Shown here one piece after another: positions 1-11,312 of a DNA stretch of 64,000 nucleotides (position 1 is the first letter of the stretch; each line of letters opens with the position of its first letter). This DNA comes from Corynespora cassiicola (taxonomy: Eukaryota; Ascomycota; Dothideomycetes; Pleosporales; Corynesporascaceae), in the NCBI GenBank assembly GCA_022059125.1, contig JAEUWY010000023.1:1736001-1800000 (forward strand), read 5' to 3'. The position numbers were made by a program, and so were the translations under genes. The notes beneath the pieces were generated by a model. The model ran no database searches. It was given only the letters and a program-made list of their open reading frames with translations, and was not told where the DNA came from.

Positions 1-348
1 GGTGTGCATGGGCAGTTTTGGAACGAAGCCATGGCCCTCAGAAGCTGAAACTCCTGTAAGAAGACCAATATCTTCAAGACTTCTGGAAGCCTGAGGCGTA
101 ATTGTGTATTGGCCTGACATTATGAATGCATCAATCTCGTCTTGGCTCCTGTCTTGTAGTGCGCCATAATCTTGCGCAACTGGGCACTGGCCGGTACCTG
201 CAGATGATGACGCATTGGCTTTCAATGGGTTGTTCATGTTTGAGTCAGCAGAATGAATTGGTTTGGTTGAAGTTTCTTGCTGGTTGAATTCGTTTGGAGG
301 TTGATTGAGTAAGCTAAGGAGTGTCAGAGTCAGAACAAAAAGAGGCAT
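1..348 (-). CDS. Secreted hypothetical protein, 5' part only
   Basis: An open frame of 116 codons runs from an ATG at 348 to the window edge with no stop, so the 3' end lies outside. The first residues (MPLFVLTLTLLSLLNQ) form a short hydrophobic stretch that looks like a signal peptide. The next ~45 residues are rich in Asn, Ser, Gln and Thr, like a mature secreted N-terminus. No family is recognised. The ATG follows an AT-rich leader (TTATAAA just upstream). An intron further downstream cannot be excluded. That it is a gene is an inference from the uninterrupted frame and the signal-like start. Confidence 0.5.
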   Translation of the reverse strand, partial: MPLFVLTLTLLSLLNQPPNEFNQQETSTKPIHSADSNMNNPLKANASSSAGTGQCPVAQDYGALQDRSQDEIDAFIMSGQYTITPQASRSLEDIGLLTGVSASEGHGFVPKLPMHT

Positions 349-1245
349 TTTATAACTGCTTAACCTTATACTGTACTATCACATGATATATATGAGTACA
401 CTTTCACTCCATTCGAGTATTCTCATTTCGCAAATATTTCAAAGTGAATGACAAATTTCTTGCCATTTCCAATAGTAGCTAGGCCCATGTGACTTTAGCT
501 TATGTAAGAGGTTGATTTTCAGTATATGTCCATGAAACAGCTACGTTATGTGAAAATAACACATATTAAATTGCTACGAGATGAGGAAATCTACGTGTTG
601 TGTACATAATTTATATATTAGAATATGGGCTTTGCCATCTAATGATTGTTAGAACAAGGTTCGACTGAATAGTTATTTGTTATAGAAAACAAAAACTCTC
701 ATTTAGTTGTCATCACACAAGAAGTACAAAACTTTAGCTTTCTAATACTTCTGAAATAAAGATATTTTGAAATTTTTTTCAGAAAATATAATTTAATAGC
801 AGCTAGAACTACAAAAAGAGTGCTAATATAAGATTACAGCTATATAGCTCTTCAGCCATTTGGATTTGAAGATGTTTGGAACTGTAAGGGTACCATAATC
901 AATCAATGGCTGCTATTTAAGCAATCGATATTATATGAAGACGATGTTGGTATTTAACTACCTCTCATTGAATATGCAAAGAGCACTGAGGGTTACATAA
1001 CTTAATTTAGGTTACGATCACAAAGACATGGTCATTCAGTCACAAGGCAACATTGACACTTAATTTCAGAAAGCACACACTTATATAAGACCTAATACGT
1101 CAAAAAGAACTGAAACAAGCTCAAATGGTAGCCAAGTACACCTGATATAGAGTACATGGTTATATAGCGCCTCCTGATGCAATACCCTTCCATGTGAAGA
1201 GAAAATACGACAAAAATACAAGAACAAAAAAAGAAGACAAAATTT
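349..1245. other. AT-rich intergenic region
   Basis: About 0.9 kb of visibly AT-rich sequence with short A and T runs, upstream of the partial secreted gene and downstream of the hypothetical gene ending at 1246. I see no open frame of gene quality, no tRNA and no clear repeat. Confidence 0.6.
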
Positions 1246-2172
1246 TCAGAAGCATGTGCGCTTTGGAGAACTATAAACGCCGGAAGCAAGATCCTGCTCG
1301 CTCTCCTGGTTGTTGTCGCGGCCGCGCTTCAAGTTGGATGCGCCGCTTGCTCGCTTCTCTAACTCGACTCCGTTTCGAATCCGGACGGCTTTATTCGAGT
1401 TCGCAACTTGGTTGGTGCGGGTACGGGTGATAAGACGCTTTGGAGCGCCGACGACTTGGTGTAAGCGATCGTTTTTGAGTAGATCTTCGCAGGTGCGCTT
1501 GGATGATGAGAGAAGTTCGAGGATGGATTCGATGCGCCCCTGGAAAGTGAGACCTTCGCTGGCCTTGATATCAGCGCGAAGGGTCTTGTCGGCGAGATAA
1601 CTGTCCCAGCCTTGTTTGTGAATGCGAATAGTCAAGAGTAAGATGCGCCAGGCGATAATGGCAAAATCCTTTTCCTCGTAGAAGGAAGCATTGCGGCCCC
1701 AGCGATTCAGGAAAGGTTTGCTCGTGGTCCGCTCACGGACGTCAGTTGTGTCTTTAATGGCGGCGATGAGCCTCTTTATCAAGTCCTTCTTTTGCTGCTT
1801 TGTCTCAGGGATGGTAATGTCAGGGGAGGGTGGGTTCCAGGCGAGGGCCTCGTCCCTAGCGAACGTATCTTCGAAGGTGTCAAAGAAGAGATCATCGTCA
1901 TCATCCCCATCGTCATCGTCGTCATCGTCGGAATCTTCCTCTTGAAGAGCTTCCGGAGACTGTTGATTTGTCGGTTGAAAATCGGATAATTCGATGCTGG
2001 CGCGCTCAAAGATGCCAGAGGCAAAAGGGCCAATACCGTGAGGCTCCATGCGGTCTTCCTCAACCAGTGGAATGTCATAGTGGCCGATGCGGATGGCATC
2101 AGGAGGAGGATCGGGAAAGTCATAACCAGCAAAGAATAATTCCCAGAAGGATGACGAGAAGAAGCTAGCCAT
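1246..2172 (-). CDS. Hypothetical protein with acidic tract (paralogue of the gene at 4657-5934)
   Basis: Single exon, 308 aa. The frame is open further upstream but its first ATG is at 2172 (MASFFSSSFWELFF). Residues ~75-100 hold a low-complexity Asp run with some Gly, encoded by an imperfect GAT/GAC repeat near 1888-1935. The C-terminal third is basic and ends with a Lys/Arg-rich tail. About 100 residues of the C-terminal half align with the neighbouring gene B: GRIESILELL with HRIDVICELL, CEDLLKNDRLHQVVGAPKRL with CVDLMKDERTLKIIGCPNSL. The function is unknown and no catalytic motif is visible. The basic tail and acidic tract would fit a nuclear protein, but that is a guess. Unlike gene B, it has no introns in the shared region. 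Confidence 0.6.
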   Translation of the reverse strand: MASFFSSSFWELFFAGYDFPDPPPDAIRIGHYDIPLVEEDRMEPHGIGPFASGIFERASIELSDFQPTNQQSPEALQEEDSDDDDDDDGDDDDDLFFDTFEDTFARDEALAWNPPSPDITIPETKQQKKDLIKRLIAAIKDTTDVRERTTSKPFLNRWGRNASFYEEKDFAIIAWRILLLTIRIHKQGWDSYLADKTLRADIKASEGLTFQGRIESILELLSSSKRTCEDLLKNDRLHQVVGAPKRLITRTRTNQVANSNKAVRIRNGVELEKRASGASNLKRGRDNNQESEQDLASGVYSSPKRTCF

Positions 2173-4656
2173 TTTGACGGTATGGAAGTATTCAGATGGG
2201 GTAGTCACAGAATATAAGCCAAAGGAAGAAGAAAGTAGGTTGTTGGACACAAGATAAACCAGTGTTAACAGGGAAAAGTTAAATGAACATGTAATGGTTC
2301 AAAAGCCTCAGGAAGAGTGTTGTTGGCCTCAGCTGGAAGAACAAGGAGAAGGAGAGTACTACTTATAAGGGCTGCCGGAGACCCGTATCATCTCTGGTCC
2401 TATTGATGCAGAGCCACACTCAAAAGTCTAAGTCCTAGGTATGAATAAGAACAATAATACGAATTCATGCAGCTGGTGAGTGAGATACAGGACCGGGCGG
2501 AACGTGAAACTTGAAGCACGTGCAAGTGAAGAGGACTTGGGACAATAGCTTCATGATCTCTCTGAGCTAAAGAGACAATAACATGGTCATCCGAGGACTT
2601 TAAATTCCTCCTGAGTATAATCGAAGGTTTCCTAAACCTTTAACTATCAATGAATGTTTTTGACGTGGTATACCCACGCGATCTCATCTTGCTAAGCTGA
2701 CAGCAAGCTTGCGACTGTGGTGATGATCACGTGATCTGCTACAGCCCAACTTCCCCACCGCTTGGAAAGCAAACAGAAAGCTGATAACAGGTGATGAGCC
2801 GCCCATCAGCATAAAGATTATTGTAATACGAAGGTCGATCAGGATTTTCGACAAATGTATCTTCTTGGCGGCCGTGGGACACTATACACCCATCTTAGCT
2901 TAATGAAAGTAAGAACAGGCGATTTCCTGACAGCAGACTTTATAATATAATTAGACCTTTATACGAATCCAGACAAAGTCAGTGGTATCACAAGTCTGAA
3001 CTTTTGGCGTTTGCAAATGTCGTTCCAGAGGGAGTATAATGCCTGAAGCTGACGGTGTCCTGCTTCAACACCCTTCACAGTGATCCTCTGTGGATATAAA
3101 CTAACCTGATTGAATCAAAACACAAAAATTTCAGCACTCAGGCGTACAATATCCCGTTAATATGGAGCAGGAAAGGGTAGCATTATAAGAAAACCTTCAA
3201 TTCCTACAGGTTTAAGCAACATTAGGCGCTCCTCACACTGAACTACCGGCCATAGAGAAGTAATGTGATGATAGATTTCCGACTCCTGAGCCTTTAAAAG
3301 AACAGCTACCAAGTTTTCTAAGGTTCCGTGTACATATTTTACTATGTTTCTCATGGACAAACTTTCATGCAAAGCTGTAACCCGAGCCCTTAATACCAAT
3401 ATTCCCATTTCAGCACGACAAAAGGTCTTATGAATCTCAATTATCAACTTTATTTTAAGAGAAGAAACAAATGCGATTGTCGCTATCGCTCTATAGCTTA
3501 TAGTGTTTATGTCAGTTTAACGGTTTTAAAACTTTGTGGCATTATACGTCGATGCGGAGTATTTTTGCGGAGTAATCGATAGAAACTAATGACTGTAGGT
3601 AGCATATTGGTCTGGAGTTTGTCTGAGAAGAAATATTATTTCAACTCTAGGAACCGGAGAACGGGAGACCTCTTTTAAAAAATTAAATTCCATCAGCGAC
3701 ACAGCCATACAAGCGAGGATGTATAGGTTATAAGAACAGAAATAAAGTGGTGGAACCGTGTAAATGCTGTATTATTTCCTGTCACCTATCCCTTTCCATA
3801 GGAATCTATTTCCTGGAAGACTCAATGGAGTGAAAAAAATTGGAATGCTGTATTGTGGTTTACGAGGTAGATTGTTACTTACCCCATGCTCACCTAAGAC
3901 CAAAGTTAGCCACCTGCAATCATGGTTGAGATTTATCGTATGTTGTGTTTAAATACTGCGGTTTTCCTTTTGTGGAATATTGAAATATTGGAATTATTTG
4001 TTACGTTTGCCTAAGCTCGTGAGTGTGAAGTGCGACACCCAATCGTGCTTATCGGGGGTGGGGAAAGATTGGGCGCGCTGATATTTAATCAGAGGCATTC
4101 ATAGATAAAAGGGATATTTCATAGTATGATGGTACTAAGGTGGAAACTTTTGAAGTCGTGAACAAGAGTTTCTACTCGCATTCATGGTGGAGTGGAAAGA
4201 TAATTAACGGAAGTAAATTCCCGGCTTCTGCGCAATGTGAAGCACACGAACATCATGTTGATGAAAGAATACTGACATCGCACGATCCCAAAGTACGGCC
4301 GTCATGATCTCTTGCGTTGAAATCGTCAGTGCACGTCTCGGTGTTGTGCTTCACAGCGCCAATCAAAATGGAGATTCAGGTGGTGAATTAGTATCTGCAG
4401 CAACCGGGCCAAGGTAACAGTTCTTCCATAATGAGCTCTCACTGGAAAGAGAGAGTCATGTTTTTTTTTCATATAGTAAGCTCCTAATCAGACGATAACA
4501 TGCCATTGAAATAGCTGTACCATGTCGTTACCAAAGATATGTTCTCTGTTCGCCGCTACCGGGGCGTGTGAATGGAGTCATTCCCTATTCGGCTAACATT
4601 GTAAAGAAAGCGGAAAAGCATGGAATGACCGCACGCCCAGCAATCGTGGGTATGAC
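2173..4656. other. Gene-poor AT-rich region
   Basis: About 2.5 kb between the two paralogous hypothetical genes. The sequence is AT-rich with scattered short frames. The longest minus-strand one (3157-3447) lacks a convincing start and recognisable family. A perfect E-box palindrome lies at 2725-2736. I saw no transposon ends, tRNA or long repeat by eye. Confidence 0.55.
2725..2736. promoter_or_regulatory. Perfect 12-bp palindrome with CACGTG core
   Basis: The bases GATCACGTGATC form a perfect palindrome around a CACGTG E-box, the type of site bound by fungal bHLH or Cbf1-like factors. It lies about 550 bp upstream of the gene starting at 2172. A related ATCACGTGAT occurs at 58448-58457. Regulatory use is inferred only. 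Confidence 0.3.
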
Positions 4657-5934
4657 TCAATCGTTTGACCCGAAGATCTGACGCACGCCTTCCTCAGGCC
4701 TCAATTGCTTGCGTTTGCCGAGTCCTGAGTACAAAGGGTCCGAGGAAACAGCGGAACCGTTTGCTTTGGCATTGAGAGACTTGAGGAGATTGTTGGGATC
4801 GGCACCGTTGGCCAGTGCCTCGGCTGTGATTCTATCCTCGAGGCTCATATCGTCGAAACCAGGATTAAAAACTTTGTATCGACTATCTTCTTTCCCTTTG
4901 GAAGTTGGAGACCTGTCCCATTCTGCGGCAATTCGCTTCTTGAGCACTTTTGAGGGCGGCGTAAAGCACCCGACCTTTTCTGGGGTGCTCCAGATCTCCG
5001 AGCCTGAAGGCGGCGAAAACGTTTGTGGGGGATTAGATGGAGAAGAGACAGTAGGAGTAACCATTCCGGTGACCATGGAATTGACAGGAGTGACACAGCG
5101 CTCAATCCCCACGTGGTTGTTCTCCTCCAAGCCTCGTTCTTGAGCTCTTCCCTGTTGGACCCATCTACCACGCGCTTCATTGGACTTGGCATTCACTCGG
5201 CAGGCTCGGAGAAGGGAATTGGGACAGCCGATGATCTTCAGTGTCCTCTCATCTTTCATAAGGTCCACACAGGCAGTCTTAGACATCTAAGGATCTGTTA
5301 GTTACAACTGCTTCTATCAACTGGAAACTGGTTCTCACAGTAAGCAGCTCGCATATAACGTCGATTCGGTGTTCAAAAGTCCAGTACTTGGTCTGAGCCA
5401 TATCATGGAGAATCTTGGCATCGAAGATCGTCAGACTGACGAGTCCGTTCTCGTGGATACTCTTGATAAGTGTCTGCCAGAAGTTAGAGAATATTTTGGT
5501 CAGATCCTTGTATCGTAGCTTACCAAAATTTGACGGAACCGGCCCTCGATGTGCCAGTCGTCGTAGCGCTTTTCGCTAATCCTGCGGTAGCTAGGGTTCT
5601 GCGGCTTCTCATTCGTATTCTGCAGATTCTTGAAAGCTTCGGTGAGATTCTTAATACATTGAAGCTCGGTGGCTGGGCGCGTGGGAATCGAGTCGTCCGG
5701 CGTTGGGGAGCGCCACTGAACCTGGTTCATAATCCGGTTGACTCCATCGCCGCTGAGGAAGTAAGCTGTATCGCTGACTTTGACAACATCAGCGTACAGA
5801 GGGTTGACGCCGGTATTGCCATTAGATGGCTCTTCGTAACCAGCCAGCTCCAACAGCTCTTCTGTAAGACTTCGCTCCATGCGATTGTCTCCCGGAGTAG
5901 AACCTCTCTGCGCCTCGCCATCCAAGTTGGACAT
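4657..5934 (-). CDS. Hypothetical protein, three exons (paralogue of 1246-2172)
   Basis: Exons 5524-5934, 5339-5473 and 4657-5286, joined by introns of 50 and 52 nt with GTAAGC/GGCAG and GTGAGA/CTTAG borders, give 391 aa. The spliced core (TLIKSIHENGLVSLTIFDAK and HRIDVICELLTMSKTACVDL) matches the C-terminal half of the gene at 1246-2172, which supports both splice sites. The C-terminal part is rich in Pro, Ser and charged residues and looks disordered. The start is uncertain: the frame is open above 5934, but its first codon there (6006) is TTG, so the ATG at 5934 was chosen; a short upstream exon near 6190 is possible. No known domain or function recognised. Confidence 0.6.
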
Positions 5935-6197
5935 CTTGTCAGTCTTTGCTCCGAGGCTAGTCCTCGTTGGTTTGTTCGGGACACCAAATAGAGTATCTAA
6001 TGGCAAGGTGCCAATGTATGGTGGGTAGAGTCGATGGAAGAAATGATGTGATCATTGAGCAAGTAAACAGACATGACTAGAGCGTTTGATAGTGAAAGAT
6101 GAAAATTATGTGAAAGAGACTTGGCACCGCACTGCATTGAATGCGCATTCACTACCAACTTACCGCGATCGCTGCTGCCCAAATTTGCATCTATGCA

Positions 6198-8365
6198 TTA
6201 AACAATGTCTACAATCTTTTTGGAATCTTTCTTGAACCATAAAATGTACTCATCGAATCTATCCTTGCTTAGAGTCTTCTTGAAGATACCCACTCTACTA
6301 AAATTGCCGTCTGCCGTTTTTCGAAGTGCCAAGCCAAAAAATGTCGGGTATAGGCCGCTCTCACTATTCGTCCCCACCCAACCAAATAGTGCTAAGTAAA
6401 GGACAGTGTGGCGCATGAGATGCTCGGTGCGTGTCGTTCCGGATGAATCTAGAATCAATTGAATGGCGAGTTCAGCCCCGCTGAGATATCTCAAATCCGT
6501 GGCCTCTGGGTCCTGGGGGACGCCCGCATCAGTGGCATAAAGCTGATTCGCCGATCCATGTGTGCCATCTTGTACCCACTCCGTTTTCTGGATGTGGGCC
6601 TTGACCGTGAGGTGGGCCGAGCTTACGGCACCAAATGGCACGCGTGGGTCAGCAAGACTAACTCCAATGTCTTGAATCTCAACGTTGAGTTCTACGTCCG
6701 GTCTGAAATCGACAAAAGTTCTGTCAAACCTCACAGGTCCATTGATCGAGGCCCACGACCATGATGGTTGTGGAACTTCCGTTTGTGGCGATCTCGGTTC
6801 CGGGTAGGAGGATGCATTGGACCAGAGCAGCGAGATTGGTAGTCCTGATCTCCACAGTCCAGCCACGTATTCATCTTGGACATAAGCCCCGAAAGCTTCC
6901 GCCATGCCTGCTATAGCGGGAAGCTTATCCGATGCTACACTTAGGGCTCTGTCAGTGAACCCCTCTACGATCCTCATCCAAAGGACCCTCATTTCCTGTT
7001 TTGTATACTTTCCCGAAATCGAATTCGAAACGACTTGCGAATCCAATCCGAAGGATCCATACGTCCGACTTGAGGCTGTTTTACTCCACCCATCACTGCA
7101 CACTTGGTTTATGTGCGTGCGGCAAGTAAATTGGGTTCGCATGGTACCAAACTCTAGAAATCGAGGAGAGAGCACACGTTCCTGGAATGTCCAGCCTCGT
7201 GTATCCAAAGGTTCAATAGATTCGAACGTGACAGGAACGAGCGATAGTACGCCCAGGGCCTTGTTAGTATGGAAGCATGGTAGCGAAAAGACCCTTTCGG
7301 GCAGTTCAACCCCAAGCTGGGGTCTGTCGCCAAGAAACCCATCCCAAACTGCCTTAGCTCTAGATGCAGCGATGGTCACAGCCGCATTCCCGTATACTCT
7401 AGCCATTTGGCCGATCTCGTATGCTTTATCTGATAGCGAGTCTTGGACGATACAGAGTGCATCGATCCATATGTGCGAGAAACCAAGCCGCTTGGCTACA
7501 CAGACAGCATCTTGCAGGCCTTGCGGAAGGCTCTGAAGATGGATGTCGAGCTCGTATTGGGCTATCGTGTTGGTGGTGGTCTTGAACGTTTGGTCTCCTC
7601 CCCAACAGTAAGACAGTGCTGCATAAGGGATCGATGTGCTTTTTTCCATAGTTTGTAGATGACACCGGGTTTGATCATTGTCATGGTACAGTTTGATAAG
7701 ACGCGTAGGGGAGAACTGGGGATCTGGAGCGGGACACGAGGAATGAGAGCTTTGACAATCATCAAGCCACCGACATGCTTCCATGAATGTGGCAGTTGAT
7801 TTCGGATTAGTATTGATAGGAACGTTATCAAGGACTTGCGCTACATGGCTATCTGCACCGTACGGAGTCAGCTAATAGGATGGAAACACGGCAGCTGCTT
7901 ACCAGGTGCCGCAATCATGGTATAGACATTGTCGGGCAGTTGGTCGTCTTCATCGCCAAGCAGAGTCTCCCAGGCAAGATTTTCAAGATCCAAGATGCCA
8001 AACTCTAAGCTGTATGCTGTCAAGATGCGAGCACCCACGACAAATCTATCAGGAAGAAAATCGTCCTTTGTCAAGCATCGAAGCAAGTGTTGAGCCAGTA
8101 GACACCCGTCGCTGGAATACCACCTGAGATTTTCCAGACTAGCAGGGAAGAACGATATGCCATTGGTGCGCCGAAAGAAGTCAGCACGCATTTGAGCAAT
8201 GTATTCGCCAAAATTGGATCCATTTCCAAAGAGATTGTCAGCCAGTAGCTCTTGACTGGCATTTGGAGCGTTCCATGACGGAGTATCAGTGCGCTCTTCT
8301 CCCATGGCGTCGTATAGGTGTACGATGAATAGAGCGCAGTGGCGGCATTGATGGGATGGCTCCAT
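6198..8365 (-). CDS. HET (heterokaryon incompatibility) domain protein
   Basis: Exons 7903-8365 and 6198-7852 with a 50-nt intron (GTAAGC/GTGCAG) give 705 aa. The N-terminal ~150 residues contain a CRHC motif and a long variable section. The HET domain lies at roughly residues 230-370, with its typical blocks: YAALSYCWGG, then HIWIDALCIVQDS, then GQMARVYGNAAVTIAAS. The C-terminal ~330 residues are variable, as usual in the family. HET proteins act in the cytoplasm; some trigger cell death after fusion of incompatible hyphae, but most of the many copies in each genome have no assigned partner. Whether this one works in incompatibility cannot be told from the sequence. It is divergent from the Zn2Cys6 gene. 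Confidence 0.88.
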
Positions 8366-8778
8366 GGTGAAGTGTACCTAGGTAGGCAGAGGGATTGGGG
8401 GTCTCGACTTGGGATGGACAGCGGGTGCCAAGGCTTACGTCACCGCTGGAAAATTGAATCCGGGGCGCCGTTGGCCCGCGCCCAGGGGTCCCGATGCAAA
8501 CCACAGCACCCTTCGAGCGAACTCCACTGCATCTTTTCGCGCCATGCCTACCCGAGACCCAGAGAGCTGGACAAAAGGAGAGGGTTGGAGATAAAAACTG
8601 CCCCAGAGCCAGCCTCCAGAATGCGGGGTAAACCTTCATCTCCAGACTACCTGTCGGTCTGTCGGATGAATAGACCCGCCGACGGACCATTTCTGAAGGA
8701 GCCATAACTCGAGCGAGAGCCCGCGAAAACCACGACAATCCTGCAAGTAGCCTGCAAGTAGCCCCCGGTAACGCGAAC
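8366..8778. other. Divergent intergenic region between the HET gene and the Zn2Cys6 regulator
   Basis: 413 bp of shared upstream sequence for two genes transcribed outward. A CCTAGGTAGG-type motif occurs near 8378-8392. I see no clear TATA box and no additional gene. Confidence 0.5.
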
Positions 8779-11274
8779 ATGTCGACCCACTCGCCGGATG
8801 CTGGACAGGACGAACCGAACGGTACTGCTCCCAGCAAAGCAGCTTCAGAATCCTTGGCATGCAATGGCTGTCGCAGGGCCAAGCTGCGCTGCTCGCGAGA
8901 CCGCCCCAATTGTGCCCACTGTAGGAAGACTGGTATGTAACACCTTTACTGCATTTTTCGTTGGAGCTGCCACTTATGCGCGGAGATAGGGCTCGACTGT
9001 GTATATGAGACAAAGCGAGTCAAGCCAGGGCTTAAAGCAGGTGCAGTAGAAAATCTCCACAGGAGGCTTGGTAAATCCGGCCCTCCCAAACTACGCGCAT
9101 TGGCTTCTCATGCAATCTAGACGCCTTGGAGCAGCTTGTTTTGGCGAAAGAGTCGGCCAGTCAGACTAGCCACTCAACTGTGGGCGAGCGAGAAATTGCC
9201 TCTCAGGAGGTCTCTCGCGAATCTGCAGCGCAGAATGTCCTTGCTTTACTTGCCAAAGAACTGCCAAAATTGCTCAATGGCTCTGCAACTACATCTTTGC
9301 AAAACGACAGTGCTAGCCATGGCGCCAAACGGAGGCGTTTGGATGACAATGAGGTCGAAATGAGGCCTCTACAACTTGATGATGCACCTTCACTCCCCGA
9401 CCCCGAGCTTCTTGAGACTTTCATCTCTGCGTATTTCTTCCACATACACCCAATAATACCCATGATACATCAAGCCCGATTTCGCCAACGACTGGCTGAC
9501 ATGACAGGGCGCAAAGATCTCGACGCCATTTTGCATTCCATGATCATTGCGGCTTCAAAGTTCATCCCAGACAATGGTCTATCCACACCCTTGCTGAACC
9601 GCACCCGCCGATGGGTGGTATCCACGGCAATGGAACGTCTTTCCCTTGAGAATTTGCAAGCGCTCATCATTATTGCTTTCACCGATGTATGTGTATGTTC
9701 TCGCTTTTGCAAATAACGCGCTCTAATCCAACCAGATTGGAGACGGCAATACTGCAAAGGCATGGCCTTTGATCGGTTCACTGACGCGGACTGTCGAATA
9801 CTGCCAATTGACCCAGGAGCATGAGGACAGTGACCACCAACCATTCTGCCAAGCCTACGAATCTCTGGACTTCACCCATGACTGGACCGAGATCGAAGAG
9901 CGACGTCGGATATTCTGGAACATCTTTAATCTGGACCGATTCTGTTCCATCTCTATGGGGTGGAACACAAGTCTGACTTCTGACGACGTTCACCGGCGGC
10001 TTCCTTGCGATGGTCATCTTTGGCGAAAACGAATTCCTGTATTGACCCCGTACTTCGGCATATGGGACAAATCCGCAGGCCGCATTGGGAATCCCATCGC
10101 CTTTTTGCCCCACTATCAATCCCCCGGACAGTCTGCCAATGACGTCGACTTGCAAAGTCAAGCTGACACGGCTTCATCAGGAGGCCAGATTCAAAGCCAG
10201 TCCACCGACATGTCAACAGTCGGCGCGTTTGCGTATAATATCGAAGCCACCGAATCCATGAGTCGCATCATGAGCTATTTCCTCCAGCAAAAGATTAATA
10301 CCCGAGACCAGAGGGAGATCAACTCTTGGCTAACACGCTTTAAGGAGTTGGACCTTAGACTGGTGCACTGGAAAATGCTTCTTCCCCAAAAGTGGAAATC
10401 GAATATGGAGCGCCAATCCACTCTCATGGACCCGAACCTTACAACGGCGCACGTAACTCACAACGCATCCATGATACTGTTACATCAATTGATTGCATAC
10501 CCTCCAGTGACTTGGGGTTTCCGAAATAGACTCCCCAGTAGCTGTAGCGTGGAGGCATGCTTTGCTGCCGGGGTGGAAATTGCAACAATTGCGCACAATT
10601 ACCTAAGCAATTCGCAAGACGGATCTCCAATCGGTCCACAATTCACCTTTTGTGTCTTCATTGCCGCAAGGATTTTGCTCATTCACTGGAAATATCACGG
10701 TGAAAGCGAACCCACAGAGGAGTTTTGGTCTCTAGTACGAAGCCTCGAAGAAATCGCTAGAAGATGGACAGGATTTGCGGACCCTTCTCAACAACGGAAA
10801 ACCCTTGCTTACAGATATGCTGCAAGATTGAAGGAACTCTATGGACAGTGCCAAAAGGATCCATCTTTTTACATCAATGTTGTAGATTTCAACAAGGAAA
10901 TCGATCACAGTCCAGTTGTGGCTGGGATGCGTCGGCCAGGGGAACACGTGGGGCACTCGAGACGAGAAAGTCTCCCATCAAGTGTTACGAGGTGGGCCTC
11001 AAGTACAGCAAATTTTCAGCGGCCCATGTCTACCAGAAATTTGGCGGTGCCACCGTCCCCGCAGGCACTGGTCCCTTCGCATGTTTCATTACCGTCGACG
11101 GTCAACCATGCTGTCCATGTTGATGATGGTGTGCCCAATGGTATGGATGCTGGGGATTTTAACACGATTCCCCAAATGATGTTTGATCAACACTTTATGA
11201 GCAACATGGACCGTGTCATCGCATTCGATGACGGAAGTATGTTTGCTGCGACGCTAGAGCATGGGGCATGGTGA
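8779..11274 (+). CDS. Zn(II)2Cys6 transcription factor with fungal-specific regulatory domain
   Basis: Four exons (8779-8932, 8990-9070, 9121-9686, 9736-11274) give 779 aa. The six-cysteine cluster starts at about residue 29 ([18 protein letters not shown], then CRKTG, then LDC); the first intron splits it before the last Cys. It is followed by a basic linker and a short dimerisation helix ([18 protein letters not shown]). The middle holds the fungal-specific domain, with [34 protein letters not shown] and [19 protein letters not shown]. The C-terminal ~130 residues are Ser/Pro-rich and probably disordered. It should act in the nucleus as a homodimer at CGG-type sites. It converges on the GH88 gene with a 38-bp gap, so the adjacent uronate-type locus is the likely target; control of the PKS cluster is also possible. 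Confidence 0.92.
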
Positions 11275-11312
11275 GCATAAACACACGTAGCTTCTATTCG
11301 AAAAATGTACAT

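Noticed and set aside
3157..3447. 96-codon minus-strand open frame in the AT-rich left region
   Set aside because: It begins with a TTG codon, has no family match, no splice partners, and lies in gene-poor AT-rich sequence.
8286..8909. 207-codon minus-strand frame across the HET/Zn2Cys6 intergenic region
   Set aside because: It is antisense to the first Zn2Cys6 exon and shows no domain.
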